A stretch of DNA of 24,179 nucleotides from contig CAKOXR010000009.1 of NCBI GenBank assembly GCA_934130215.1, positions 1 through 24,179 of the forward strand, in the 5' to 3' direction. The position numbers and the translations under genes are program-made. Positions 1 through 8,326 of this stretch are shown here, one piece after another (within the stretch, counting starts at the first letter, position 1; each line of letters starts with the position of its first letter). The DNA comes from an uncultured Bacilli bacterium. GTDB taxonomy: Bacteria > Bacillota_I > Bacilli_A > RF39 > UBA660. The notes under the pieces were generated by a model that saw only the letters and a list, made by a program, of their open reading frames with translations, had not been told where the DNA came from and made no database searches.

Positions 1-527
1 TTTAATTTGAAAACTTTATATACTTTCATTGAAATTCGTGAAAATTTTGTATATAATGTTTTTAGAAAGAGAACTTAATTTGTAACTTGTATGTAATCCG
101 CTCCAAATGTAAAAAACATCGAACTAAATAGTTCGATTTTTTTTATAAAAAAATATTTTTTTAAAAGATTGATATGAACGAAAAGCGAACGAAAGTATTA
201 ATAATATTTTTATATTATAATATTATAAAAATGAATAAAATCTGGAAATTTAATGTCATTTATTTTTGTTTTTTTATAATATAATTTCAATTATAAAATA
301 AATAAAATTAAATAAATTTAAGCAGATTAAAAATTAATACTTTTTAATAATCAATTATAATAGATATAAAAATATTATTATAAAAATTCTTTAAAAGTAA
401 TATCATAAAGTAAAAATAGAAAAAAATTAAATTAATACAAAATAATATTAATTATTTTGATAACAATATCAAAAAAGACCATTCTAAAAATTTATAAATT
501 ATAAAACAGTATTTTATAGTACTAATA
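1..527. other. Gene-free AT-rich window edge
   Basis: No credible coding region is visible on either strand. Apart from the terminator at 119-144, I see only weak AT-rich inverted repeats. One is at 206-232 (9-bp arms). Another is at 456-473 (arms TTTGATA/TATCAAA, loop ACAA); it lies downstream of the minus-strand gene ending at 528 and could be a poor terminator, but it lacks a T-tract in that direction. The first 118 bases must be the tail of a plus-strand transcript that starts outside the window. That tail is not coding in the frame I checked (in-frame stop at 63-65). Confidence 0.5.
119..144 (+). terminator. Rho-independent terminator of an upstream, off-window transcript
   Basis: A 6-bp perfect stem (TCGAAC at 119-124, GTTCGA at 131-136) encloses a 6-nt loop and is followed directly by eight T residues. 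This is a classic intrinsic terminator for plus-strand transcription entering from the left edge. No complete gene upstream of it lies in the window, so its client is unknown. Confidence 0.75.
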
Positions 528-2417
528 TTATTTTTTAGATATATGTTGTGAAATAATAATAGCTATTGCTTCTTGATACATATAATCCATATTATGATTA
601 AAATCAATATCCTTTCCAAAAATTATTTTTGAAAAGTTATTCATAGTATTCATAATATTATTAAGTGTTACTTTATCAACAATAGTTTCAAGTTCTTTAA
701 AGAAATCATCCATAATATATTTATCTTTCGAATCACCTAATTCAATTGATTTTGTTATATCAAATAATTGTTGAGGTAAAGCACCACATAAAATTTTTAT
801 ATTCTTATTATCTCTATGATCAGTTTGATCATATAAAATTAAACTACCATTTTTGTTAACATAATAATTACCATGTTCAACAGAATTTCTTATAGATGTT
901 ATAATTAATTGGTTTCTACAACTCATAGAATTCATAATTGAGGTATAAAATTCGGCATAAATATCCATCAATGAATGTCTAAAACTTTCACTAAGATTGT
1001 TATAGTATGCTTCAATTCTGGTATTCATCTTTTCAGAAAACTCAGAACATAATTTATTTATATAATTTTTCGTATTCATATAATTTTTTTCAAAATTAAT
1101 TGTGCTACTTATTTTTTGTTTTTCATTATCACTCAAATTTGAATTGCTTAAATCTTTATCATCATACTTAAATGGATTAACATCTATAATTAAGTTTCTA
1201 AAACAAATATGTGAATAATCTATTTCATTACTTTGCGAAAATACTAAATTCATATACATATATAGTGCAATAGTAGCATCTGCATTTTTAGTTCCCACTT
1301 TAATTCCTAAAATATCAGAAATTTCATTCATTAATTCTGAAGATTTAGCATCAAATATCTTTTGTTCTTCTAATTTTATTCTTTGATCTACTAAAATTTC
1401 AAATTCTCCAATTATTTGATTAATTTGTTCTTTTTGCTTTTCATTTGTAGGTTTATATTCTAATAATTGTTTTACTAATTTATATAATTCTTCAATTGTA
1501 AAATTATTTAATATTTTTTTTGTTTTATTATCAGCTATTCCATCCATGAAAGTAAATTCTTCATTTTGTTTTATTTTTCTTTTAGAATTTTTACCCTTAG
1601 TTATAAATTGATTACTTGCAATATAATTATCATTATATTTATAATTATCTATCTTTAATATATTATCAGAGTAATTATTAGTTTTATTTATATAATTATT
1701 ATATTTATAATTATCTATCTTTAATATATTATCAGAATAATTATTAATTTTATTTATATAATTATTATATTTATAATTATTCATCTTTAATATATTATTA
1801 TAATACTTATTAATTTTAATTATGTAATTGTTATAAAATGTTTTTTTAGTATTTATATCATAATCGTTTTCTATTTTTTCTAAATATTCTCTATATGCTT
1901 TAGATAATTCTTTTTCATCCATTTTTTCGTTAATTTCTTCAATATAAAATGAAATAGAATTTAATAATTCTATAGGAATAGAACATACCAATTTATAAGC
2001 ATTATTTCTATCATTCGAATGGTCATTATTAATTAATATACTATCATTTTCTAAATCAATTGTATATTGTCCATGAGCTAGTGAATCTCTAACTTTATTT
2101 AATAACCATAATGCTTCAGTCAATTTTTGAGTATTTGTACCTATCTTCTCTAATATTATTGATGTATTATTAATTTGATAGCTACCATTTTTCTTTATTT
2201 TATCAGCAAATGATAATATTGCTGGTATATATTTAGCATCTTTAACATTATTAAAATATAAAATTTTATTTAAAGAATCTTTTTTTAAAATTCGTTCTTT
2301 TAATAAAACAAATTTTGAAATGGAAAACATAAAAAAGTATTCTTTACCTAATTTTTGCTTACTTCCATTAAGCAGATTCTCTACTAACTCTCTAGATAAT
2401 TTAATTAAATTATTCAT
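528..2417 (-). CDS. Large uncharacterised protein with two HEPN-like R-x4-H modules
   Basis: 629 residues, no signal peptide or membrane segment, very rich in Asn, Ile, Lys and Tyr. Two similar modules are visible. RDSLAHGQY (R110, H115) is followed by a short beta-like stretch and a segment KLVCSIPIELL. RNSVEHGNY (R510, H515) is followed by a matching stretch and KILCGALPQQLF. R-x4-H in a helical domain is the catalytic signature of HEPN ribonucleases, found in toxins, abortive-infection proteins and Cas13. The modules are separated by a repeat-rich linker (about 204-269) and a helical region (about 300-370). The start has a good ribosome site (AAGGAG, 7-nt spacing). It lies 119 nt downstream of the DUF4097 gene and may be transcribed with it. 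I do not recognise the family. RNase activity is inferred from the motif only; it could instead be a non-catalytic HEPN-fold protein. Confidence 0.6.
   Translation of the reverse strand: MNNLIKLSRELVENLLNGSKQKLGKEYFFMFSISKFVLLKERILKKDSLNKILYFNNVKDAKYIPAILSFADKIKKNGSYQINNTSIILEKIGTNTQKLTEALWLLNKVRDSLAHGQYTIDLENDSILINNDHSNDRNNAYKLVCSIPIELLNSISFYIEEINEKMDEKELSKAYREYLEKIENDYDINTKKTFYNNYIIKINKYYNNILKMNNYKYNNYINKINNYSDNILKIDNYKYNNYINKTNNYSDNILKIDNYKYNDNYIASNQFITKGKNSKRKIKQNEEFTFMDGIADNKTKKILNNFTIEELYKLVKQLLEYKPTNEKQKEQINQIIGEFEILVDQRIKLEEQKIFDAKSSELMNEISDILGIKVGTKNADATIALYMYMNLVFSQSNEIDYSHICFRNLIIDVNPFKYDDKDLSNSNLSDNEKQKISSTINFEKNYMNTKNYINKLCSEFSEKMNTRIEAYYNNLSESFRHSLMDIYAEFYTSIMNSMSCRNQLIITSIRNSVEHGNYYVNKNGSLILYDQTDHRDNKNIKILCGALPQQLFDITKSIELGDSKDKYIMDDFFKELETIVDKVTLNNIMNTMNNFSKIIFGKDIDFNHNMDYMYQEAIAIIISQHISKK
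1611..1808 (-). repeat. Three tandem 66-bp coding repeats in the HEPN protein linker
   Basis: Three consecutive 22-residue units (residues 204-225, 226-247, 248-269) share the core NILKIDNYKYNNYINK. The last two units agree almost completely until the end of unit three, and the DNA is also nearly identical. The in-frame 66-bp period allows gain or loss of a unit without frameshift. The linker is Asn/Tyr/Lys-rich and probably flexible or helical. Confidence 0.8.
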
Positions 2418-2536
2418 TATTTTACTCCTTTATCGTCTTTTCTATTAATAATCCATTTAGCATTTTTATTAAACAAGCACTATCAAATTTCTTTATCTAT
2501 ATTTTTGTTCACACCCATTATTTAACAAAAAACCAT

Positions 2537-3328
2537 TTAAATTTTCTCATTATTTATAAAATTAACCTTTATATTACCTATACCACCATCAATTTTAACT
2601 GTTTTTTTCCCATCACCAATAATACCAGATTTAACATTTTCTCCATCAACTATAATATTACCTATTCCCTTTGATATTTTCATTATATAATCCATTTTAG
2701 AACCAATCAAATACAAATCTAAATTTCCGACACCTGCATCTATATCAACATCATTATTTACATTTATATTAAGTTCAGAAGAACCAACACCCATATCAAA
2801 ATCAAGATCATCAAAATTTCCATTTTTAATAACTAATTTTCCAGCACCTGTATCAATATCTGCATATCTTGCATTTATATTTTTAATATTTGTTAAACCA
2901 GCACCTAAACTTAATTTAACATTATCACAATTTAAATCATCAATATTTAAAATACCAGCACCAGAATCAATTTTAACACTAGAAACATCCGGTAAATATA
3001 AAACAATTTTTATTTTTTTCCATTTATTTTTATCTTCTATTTTAATAGATCCATTACTAACACTACATTTAACCTTATAATTTGATTCCATTTTAAATGA
3101 ATCTGCTTTCTTTATATCCAAATTACTATAAATTGTATTTATAATAATTTCATTTATATCACCTTTATAATTATCACATGAAACAACATCAAAATTATTT
3201 TTTTCACTTTTTTTTAATAAATTTCCAATACCATAAACACAACTAGTTATAAAAGAAATAATTAAAATAGTCAAAAAAACTCCAAAAACTTGAGCAAATA
3301 TTTTAATTAATTTTTGATTATTTGTCAT
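2537..3328 (-). CDS. DUF4097-like envelope beta-repeat protein
   Basis: 263 residues. The N-terminus has a hydrophobic segment (about 10-35) ending in ITSC at residues 27-30, which could be a lipobox or simply a membrane anchor. The rest is a chain of short repeated strands with Gly-rich turns (DSGAGILNI, SLGAGLTNI, DTGAGKLVI, DAGVGNLDL, DGGIGNIKV). This is the right-handed repeat pattern of the DUF4097 family, often found near LiaF/PspC-type envelope stress genes. The start codon overlaps the stop of the upstream LiaF-like gene as ATGA, with a Shine-Dalgarno-like GGTGGAG inside that gene, so the two are translationally coupled. A surface-exposed or periplasm-like location is inferred. The function is unknown. 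Confidence 0.7.
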   Translation of the reverse strand: MTNNQKLIKIFAQVFGVFLTILIISFITSCVYGIGNLLKKSEKNNFDVVSCDNYKGDINEIIINTIYSNLDIKKADSFKMESNYKVKCSVSNGSIKIEDKNKWKKIKIVLYLPDVSSVKIDSGAGILNIDDLNCDNVKLSLGAGLTNIKNINARYADIDTGAGKLVIKNGNFDDLDFDMGVGSSELNINVNNDVDIDAGVGNLDLYLIGSKMDYIMKISKGIGNIIVDGENVKSGIIGDGKKTVKIDGGIGNIKVNFINNEKI

Positions 3329-3999
3329 TTAATATCTACTCCACCAAACATACAAGTAGCATTAACATAAATAACTGGCCCATCCTCAACATTATTTTTT
3401 TTATTTTCATCAACACCACCAAATATAGATGTAGATTTAATTATTACTTTTACATTATCTGGGACATATATATCAACACCACCAAATGTTGTACTTACAT
3501 TTATTAAAACATCCTTTTTAATAATAGATTTTCTTAAATCACATTTTATAGAACCAAAAACAGCAGTTAAGTCAATTCCATTAAATTTTTTGTCTTCAAA
3601 ACTAACAGATTGAGAACTAAATGTAGCACATACTTCTTCATCCTTTTCATGATTTAATTTTTCAAAAATTTTAAAATCATTTTTATTTGTAATATTTTTA
3701 AATATAATTGATAACCCAATTAAAATTAAAACTAAAGGTAAAGCAAGTTTCCAAGCAATCTCAAAATTTAATAAATCTTGTGCACATAATAATAAAATAA
3801 TACCCACTATTAAACCAATAATACTTCCCGTTTTTTCTCTATCTTTAAATAACCCAATAAAACAAGGAATAATAATAAATAAAGTCCACCATCCATCAAA
3901 AAAAACATCAATTTTAGTTATTCCAAAAGCATTTAATCCAAATATTAAACCAAATAAAACAAATAAAACTCCACATATAATATTACCAAAATTCTTCAT
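3325..3999 (-). CDS. LiaF/YvqF-like cell-envelope stress membrane protein
   Basis: 224 residues from the chosen start. An in-frame ATG exists 30 nt upstream, but AAGGAG at 4006-4011 places the ribosome site correctly for the ATG at 3999. The N-terminal half has about four membrane segments. The C-terminal half carries the repeated FGG/FGS strands typical of the YvqF C-terminal domain (TAVFGSIKCDL, TTFGGVDIYVP, SIFGGVDENKK, CMFGGVDIK). In Bacillus, LiaF restrains the LiaRS two-component system that responds to cell-wall antibiotics. No liaR or liaS is in this window, so the same role here is inference. It forms an operon with the DUF4097 gene (ATGA overlap). Confidence 0.75.
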   Translation of the reverse strand: MKNFGNIICGVLFVLFGLIFGLNAFGITKIDVFFDGWWTLFIIIPCFIGLFKDREKTGSIIGLIVGIILLLCAQDLLNFEIAWKLALPLVLILIGLSIIFKNITNKNDFKIFEKLNHEKDEEVCATFSSQSVSFEDKKFNGIDLTAVFGSIKCDLRKSIIKKDVLINVSTTFGGVDIYVPDNVKVIIKSTSIFGGVDENKKNNVEDGPVIYVNATCMFGGVDIK

Positions 4000-4123
4000 A
4001 TTTATCTCCTTATAAAAATATTTTATCATACTAAATAATAATTGTATATAATTATATTAAAATTTAACTATTAACATAATATTTTAAATTTATATTATAA
4101 GCATATTTGAACATAATACTAAT

Positions 4124-4381
4124 ATGATATATATTATAATTTTTTTATTTAAATTCATTGAAAATACACTTGCTACATTAAGACTAATAGTAGTAGCTCA
4201 TGGAAAAAAATTAATAGGTGCTCTATTACAAGGTTTAGTAACACTAGTATGGTTAATATCAGCAAGTTTAACTATAATTAATTTTAAAAATGATTATTTT
4301 AAAATCTTAGTTTTTTGTTTAGGAGCTATTATAGGATCTTATACAGGATCTATAATTGAAGAAAAAACAAGAAAAAAATGA
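4124..4381 (+). CDS. Short DUF5698 (UPF0316-type) membrane protein
   Basis: 85 residues, almost entirely hydrophobic, with about three membrane segments. FIENTLATLRLIVVAHGKK and the later GAIIGSYTGSIIEEK fit the N-terminal DUF5698 domain of the UPF0316 (YebE-like) family. Members of that family usually continue into a cytosolic DUF2179 domain, which is absent here: the reading frame ends right after the EEK segment. There is no recognisable ribosome site before the ATG, and no alternative internal Met exists, so the start is less certain than usual. It is transcribed divergently from the LiaF-like gene and convergently with the HD gene. Function unknown. Confidence 0.65.
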   Translation: MIYIIIFLFKFIENTLATLRLIVVAHGKKLIGALLQGLVTLVWLISASLTIINFKNDYFKILVFCLGAIIGSYTGSIIEEKTRKK

Positions 4382-4400
4382 GATCATTTAATAATCTCAT
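4372..4400 (-). terminator. Terminator hairpin spanning two convergent stop codons
   Basis: ATGAGAT (4378-4384) pairs with ATCTCAT (4394-4400) around a 9-nt loop. On the minus strand the stem is followed by six or more T residues (the A-run just upstream on the plus strand), so it terminates the lepA-hemW-HD operon. The stops of both flanking genes lie inside it (TGA at 4379-4381 plus, TGA at 4384-4386 minus). On the plus strand the T-tail is weak, so bidirectional action is uncertain. Confidence 0.7.
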
Positions 4401-4962
4401 TTCCATCAAATTTAATATCTAAAAATTTTTTACTAGAAAGAAAATCACACATATGAACAAATTTTTGATATTTATTATGTGGTCTTTCTAATACATCATT
4501 ACCATTATAATCCTTTGTCCACTCTCCCATATGAGTTTTAATTGTTGTATCAATAAATTCTAGTTCTTTATCACTAAACCCAATTTTATCATTATTTGAA
4601 ATTATATATTTACCAATAATTATAGGGTGTTCAAAAACTGTATATTCTTGTTTTACAATACCCGACTTTAAGCCATCATGAACAAGTAAACAAAAGATCA
4701 TAAGGTCTTTTTCTTTTGGTGTAAAAACATCACCAATTACAGAATTATGATTTAAAAGTTCATTAGCAATATTAACAGCTGCTTTAGTATGTCTAACTAA
4801 TCCACCCTCACCTTGTGAAAAAGAAGGATGATACTTTCCTGTAGATGAAGCTGGAACCTCAAAAAAATAATCAGGTAGTAAATTAATTGTTTTTATTGCT
4901 TTTTCTCTAATATCATTATCTTTAATATAATTTAATTCTGTTTTAAATACATCTGACTTCAT
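4384..4962 (-). CDS. HD-domain phosphohydrolase
   Basis: 192 residues. The HD superfamily metal site is visible: H58 in LVRHTKAA, the HD pair H95-D96 in CLLVHDGLK, H112 in FEHP, H144 in KTHMG and D173 in HMCDFLS. This predicts a metal-dependent phosphohydrolase acting on a nucleotide or other phosphoester; the substrate is not evident. An in-frame ATG lies 12 nt upstream, but its own sequence contains GGAGG, which is the ribosome site for the ATG at 4962, so I prefer the shorter form. It is the last gene of lepA-hemW-HD, starting 11 nt after the hemW stop. It ends in a terminator hairpin that includes its stop codon. Confidence 0.75.
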   Translation of the reverse strand: MKSDVFKTELNYIKDNDIREKAIKTINLLPDYFFEVPASSTGKYHPSFSQGEGGLVRHTKAAVNIANELLNHNSVIGDVFTPKEKDLMIFCLLVHDGLKSGIVKQEYTVFEHPIIIGKYIISNNDKIGFSDKELEFIDTTIKTHMGEWTKDYNGNDVLERPHNKYQKFVHMCDFLSSKKFLDIKFDGNEIIK

Positions 4963-4973
4963 TATTTCCTCCA

Positions 4974-6041
4974 TTATATAAAATTAATTAATATTTCATT
5001 TGATAAATAAATATAATCTTTATTAATATATATATATTCACCATTATCAATTAATTTTTTTGATTCTATCAAATCTTTTATATAAAATACATCTTCTATT
5101 TTTTTCCCATATTTTAAATAAAATCTTTTTTTACTAACACCTTCTAATTTTCTTAAACCAAGAATCATTTCATTTTGCATATTAGTAAATTCATCTATTT
5201 TTTCATATTTTTTTAAATATTTACCATTTATATATTCAAGAATATTTCTATTATTATCATACCTTATATCATCAATAAAACCACTTGCTGATAAACCAAA
5301 TCCATAATATCTATTATTATTCCAATAAACTAAATTATGTTTTGATTCATATCCTTTTAAACAAAAATTAGAAACCTCATAATGATTATATTTTTTTAAC
5401 TTATTACAAATTAAATCATACATTTTACGATCAAGGTCTTGATCAATATAATTTTCATTCATAAGTTTTGTATGTTCCTCAATTATAAGTGAATATGTTG
5501 ATATATGTTTTATACCCATATCAATTAAAAAATCTAAATCATTTTCTAAATCTTTTAAACTCATAGTTTTTAAAGCATACATTAAATCTACATTAATATT
5601 ATCAAAGTATTTACAAGCTAGATTTATTTTTTCTTTAAAATCATTATTATATTTTCGTCCTAAATAATCAAGATTTTTTTTACTTGTAGATTCTAATCCT
5701 ATACTTAATCTATTAACAGAATTTTTTTTTAAAAGTTCTAAAAGTTTAATATTAATATCTTCTATATTACATTCAAAAGTAAATTCTTTCAAATTTTTAT
5801 TAAAAATTTTAATAATATTAAATAATTCCTCTAATTCATTTATATCTAAACAAGAAGGTGTTCCTCCACCTATATAAATAGTTTCAATTATATCACCTTT
5901 ATATTTAGATTGTATTTCTTTTTTTAATGATTCTAAATAAGGTTTAATCCATTTTTTAATATAAAACAATTTACAAAAATCGCAATATGAACATATACTT
6001 GAACAAAAAGGTATATGTATATATACACTATTAGTTGTCAT
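4974..6041 (-). CDS. hemW: HemW-type radical SAM protein
   Basis: 355 residues, slightly short for the family. The radical SAM cluster motif is C13-x3-C17-x2-C20 in PFCSSICSYCDFC, with the additional C23 seen in HemW-like proteins. YIGGGTPS (about 57-64) is the SAM-binding glycine motif. The C-terminal third matches the HemN_C-type region (YWNNNRYYGFGLSASGFI, GLRKLEGV). HemW proteins resemble oxygen-independent coproporphyrinogen oxidase but act as haem chaperones. No haem gene is present in the window, so the physiological role is open. The order lepA-hemW is conserved in Bacillus. Its ATG lies 11 nt inside the end of lepA with no strong ribosome site, so translation is probably coupled. Confidence 0.9.
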   Translation of the reverse strand: MTTNSVYIHIPFCSSICSYCDFCKLFYIKKWIKPYLESLKKEIQSKYKGDIIETIYIGGGTPSCLDINELEELFNIIKIFNKNLKEFTFECNIEDINIKLLELLKKNSVNRLSIGLESTSKKNLDYLGRKYNNDFKEKINLACKYFDNINVDLMYALKTMSLKDLENDLDFLIDMGIKHISTYSLIIEEHTKLMNENYIDQDLDRKMYDLICNKLKKYNHYEVSNFCLKGYESKHNLVYWNNNRYYGFGLSASGFIDDIRYDNNRNILEYINGKYLKKYEKIDEFTNMQNEMILGLRKLEGVSKKRFYLKYGKKIEDVFYIKDLIESKKLIDNGEYIYINKDYIYLSNEILINFI

Positions 6042-7830
6042 TTATTTTTAAAACCGCTAAAAATGCTTCTGGTGGAACTTCAACAGTTCCTACCATTTTC
6101 ATTCTTTTTTTACCTTCTTTTTGTTTTTCAAGTAATTTTCTTTTTCGAGAAACATCTCCTCCATAACATTTAGCAAGTACATCTTTTCTTATTGCTTTTA
6201 TATCACTTCTTGCAATTACTTTTGATCCAATACTTGCTTGTATTGGAACCTCAAATTGTTGTCTTGGAATTATTTCTTTTAATTTTTCAACAACACTTCT
6301 ACCTCTATTATAAGCAAAATCTTTATGTACAATAACACTTAAAGCATCAACTATTTCTCCGTTTAATAAAACATCCATTTTAACTAAATCACTTTCTTTA
6401 TAACCTATTAATTCATAATCAAAAGAAGCATATCCTTTAGTATAAGATTTTAATTTATCAAAAAAATCATAAACAATTTCTGATAAAGGTAATTCATAAT
6501 GTATATTTACTCTAGTATTATCAATATATTCCATTGATATATAATTTCCTCTTTTATTTTGACAAAGTTCCATAATAGGACCTATATAATTAGATGGTAC
6601 AAATATATTAGTCATAACATATGGTTCTTCAATTTTTAATATTTTTACTTTTTCAGGCATTTGAATTGGACTATCAACAACTACTACTTCTTTATCAGTT
6701 TTAGTAACTTTATAAATAACTGATGGAGTTGTTGCAATTATATCTAAATTAAATTCTCTTTTAATTCTTTCTATTATAACATCCATATGTAATAAGCCTA
6801 AAAATCCACATCTAAATCCAAAACCTAAAGAAGCTGATGTTTCAACTTCAAATTCTAATGAGGCATCATTTAATTTTAGTTTTTCAAGTGCTTCTCTTAA
6901 TTCAGAAAACTTATTTGTTTCAATTGGATATAATCCACAAAATACCATTGGTTTTAATTGTTTATATCCTGGAAGTGGATTTATAGCTGGATTATCTGAT
7001 GAAGTAATGGTATCACCTACTTTTAAATCAGATAAACTTTTAATACTGGCACTTAAAAATCCAACTTCTCCTGCTTTTAATTCATTTATATTTTTTTCTT
7101 TTGGTGTATGATTACCTAATTCAACTACATCATATATTTTATTTGTTTGCATCATTTTTATATTAGTTCCAACTTTCAATATACCATTTACAACTTTAAC
7201 TAAAGCAACAACACCTTTATAAGGATCATAATAACTATCAAAAACTAATGCTTGTAAATTAGAATCTATTTTCCCATTTGGAGCTGGTATTCTTTCAACT
7301 ATAGCACTTAATAATTTATCAATACCAAAACCTGTTTTAGCACTTGTTAAAATAATTTCATCTTCTTCGAATCCTAATACATCTTTTAATTCTTTTTTTA
7401 CTCTATCAGGATCTGCATTTGGTAAATCTATTTTATTTATAACCGGAATTATTTTTAAGTTGTTTTCAAGTGCTAAATATAAATTAGCAATCGTTTGTGC
7501 TTCAATTCCTTGTGCTGCATCAACAACTAATATTGCACCCTCACAAGCTGCTAAACTTCTTGAAACTTCATAAGAAAAATCTACATGTCCAGGAGTATCA
7601 ATTAAATTTAAATAATATTCTTCTCCTTTATAATTATATTTTAACTGAACAGCAGTTAATTTTATTGTAATTCCTCTTTCTCTTTCAATATCCATATTGT
7701 CTAATAATTGTTCTTGCATTTCTCTTTTTGTTAAAGCACCTGTTTCTTCCAAGATTCTATCAGCAAGTGTACTTTTACCATGATCAATATGTGCAATTAT
7801 TGAAAAATTTCGAATATTTGCTTGTTTCAT
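6031..7830 (-). CDS. lepA: Elongation factor 4 (LepA), ribosome-associated GTPase
   Basis: 599 residues, the normal length. GTPase motifs are intact: P-loop AHIDHGKST (13-21), switch I RGITIK (52-57), DTPGH (78-82) and NKID (132-135). The EF-G-like domains follow, then the LepA-specific C-terminal domain (YGGDVSRKRKLLEKQKEGKK, then PPEAFLAVL). LepA binds the ribosome and is implicated in back-translocation or late 30S assembly. The ATG is preceded by AGGTGG. It heads the lepA-hemW-HD operon. A terminator at 7867-7895 separates it from the upstream prepilin genes on the same strand. Confidence 0.98.
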   Translation of the reverse strand: MKQANIRNFSIIAHIDHGKSTLADRILEETGALTKREMQEQLLDNMDIERERGITIKLTAVQLKYNYKGEEYYLNLIDTPGHVDFSYEVSRSLAACEGAILVVDAAQGIEAQTIANLYLALENNLKIIPVINKIDLPNADPDRVKKELKDVLGFEEDEIILTSAKTGFGIDKLLSAIVERIPAPNGKIDSNLQALVFDSYYDPYKGVVALVKVVNGILKVGTNIKMMQTNKIYDVVELGNHTPKEKNINELKAGEVGFLSASIKSLSDLKVGDTITSSDNPAINPLPGYKQLKPMVFCGLYPIETNKFSELREALEKLKLNDASLEFEVETSASLGFGFRCGFLGLLHMDVIIERIKREFNLDIIATTPSVIYKVTKTDKEVVVVDSPIQMPEKVKILKIEEPYVMTNIFVPSNYIGPIMELCQNKRGNYISMEYIDNTRVNIHYELPLSEIVYDFFDKLKSYTKGYASFDYELIGYKESDLVKMDVLLNGEIVDALSVIVHKDFAYNRGRSVVEKLKEIIPRQQFEVPIQASIGSKVIARSDIKAIRKDVLAKCYGGDVSRKRKLLEKQKEGKKRMKMVGTVEVPPEAFLAVLKINDN

Positions 7831-7866
7831 AAAACCACCTACAAATTATTATACAATAAAAATAAA

Positions 7867-7895
7867 TAAAAAAAAAGACATAAATTAATATGTCT
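7867..7895 (-). terminator. Terminator of the prepilin gene cluster
   Basis: AGACATA (7876-7882) and TATGTCT (7889-7895) form a 7-bp stem with a 6-nt loop. On the minus strand it is followed by nine T residues, broken by A further on. Two bases of the prepilin stop codon (7894-7896) are part of the stem. Confidence 0.85.
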
Positions 7896-8307
7896 ATGGT
7901 TTAACACAAGAATATTTACCCTTAGCATCAGCTGTACATTTATAAGTGTTAACAACTAATTCACCCCAAGTATATGTACCATCTTGAGCAATTGTTATTG
8001 TTCCTGATTGTGGATAAGTATTTTTATAATCAAATGTTGCAACTTTATCCCCAGAAACAAGTGGAGCAACTGTAGCATTATTATTTTCAAAGGTAATAGT
8101 AGCTCCTCCAAAATTAGGATTTAACATTACTGAAGTAGTGTATAATGTTTCTGTAGCTTCACGAACAGCATCACAAGTTCTTTCAGCAGCACTAATTCTT
8201 GTTGTATTAATAATATTTGTTACAATTGGTGTACCGATTAATGCAATAACCGCTAATATAACAATAATTGCTAATAACTCAATTAATGTAAAACCTTTTT
8301 TATTCAT
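7894..8307 (-). CDS. Type IV pilin-like prepilin
   Basis: 137 residues. The N-terminus KKGFTLIELLAIIVILAVIA is a canonical prepilin-peptidase leader: cleavage after G5, mature Phe1 and Glu5, then one hydrophobic helix. The C-terminal half is a small soluble domain with Cys in YKCTADAKGKYSC, which could form a terminal disulfide loop as in many pilins; another Cys follows the helix (ERTCDAV). AGGAAGGA precedes the ATG. It is the last gene of the pduL-prepilin group, 19 nt after the upstream prepilin gene. No pilus ATPase, platform protein or prepilin peptidase is in the window, so this could be a pilus subunit or a ComGC/pseudopilin-like protein. Composition is less AT-biased than its neighbours, which may mean high expression. 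Confidence 0.85.
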   Translation of the reverse strand: MNKKGFTLIELLAIIVILAVIALIGTPIVTNIINTTRISAAERTCDAVREATETLYTTSVMLNPNFGGATITFENNNATVAPLVSGDKVATFDYKNTYPQSGTITIAQDGTYTWGELVVNTYKCTADAKGKYSCVKP

Positions 8308-8326
8308 TTTTTTCCTTCCTTCCTAT

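Noticed and set aside
80..110. Possible tRNA 3' end (AATCCGCTCCA) before the left-edge terminator
   Set aside because: No T-arm stem of the right size forms and no matching acceptor strand or cloverleaf is found upstream.
1..527. CRISPR array or guide RNA next to the two-HEPN (Cas13-like) protein
   Set aside because: No direct repeat with regular spacing is present in the region, and the protein is much shorter than Cas13. Only AT-rich simple sequence is visible.
3322..3507. Plus-strand reading frame over the LiaF-like gene
   Set aside because: It is antisense to a well-supported gene and its translation shows only reversed repeat composition.
4107..4135. Promoter TTGAAC-17-TATATT in front of the DUF5698 gene
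   Set aside because: Transcription would start downstream of the only plausible start codon (4124), so the match is probably chance in AT-rich sequence.
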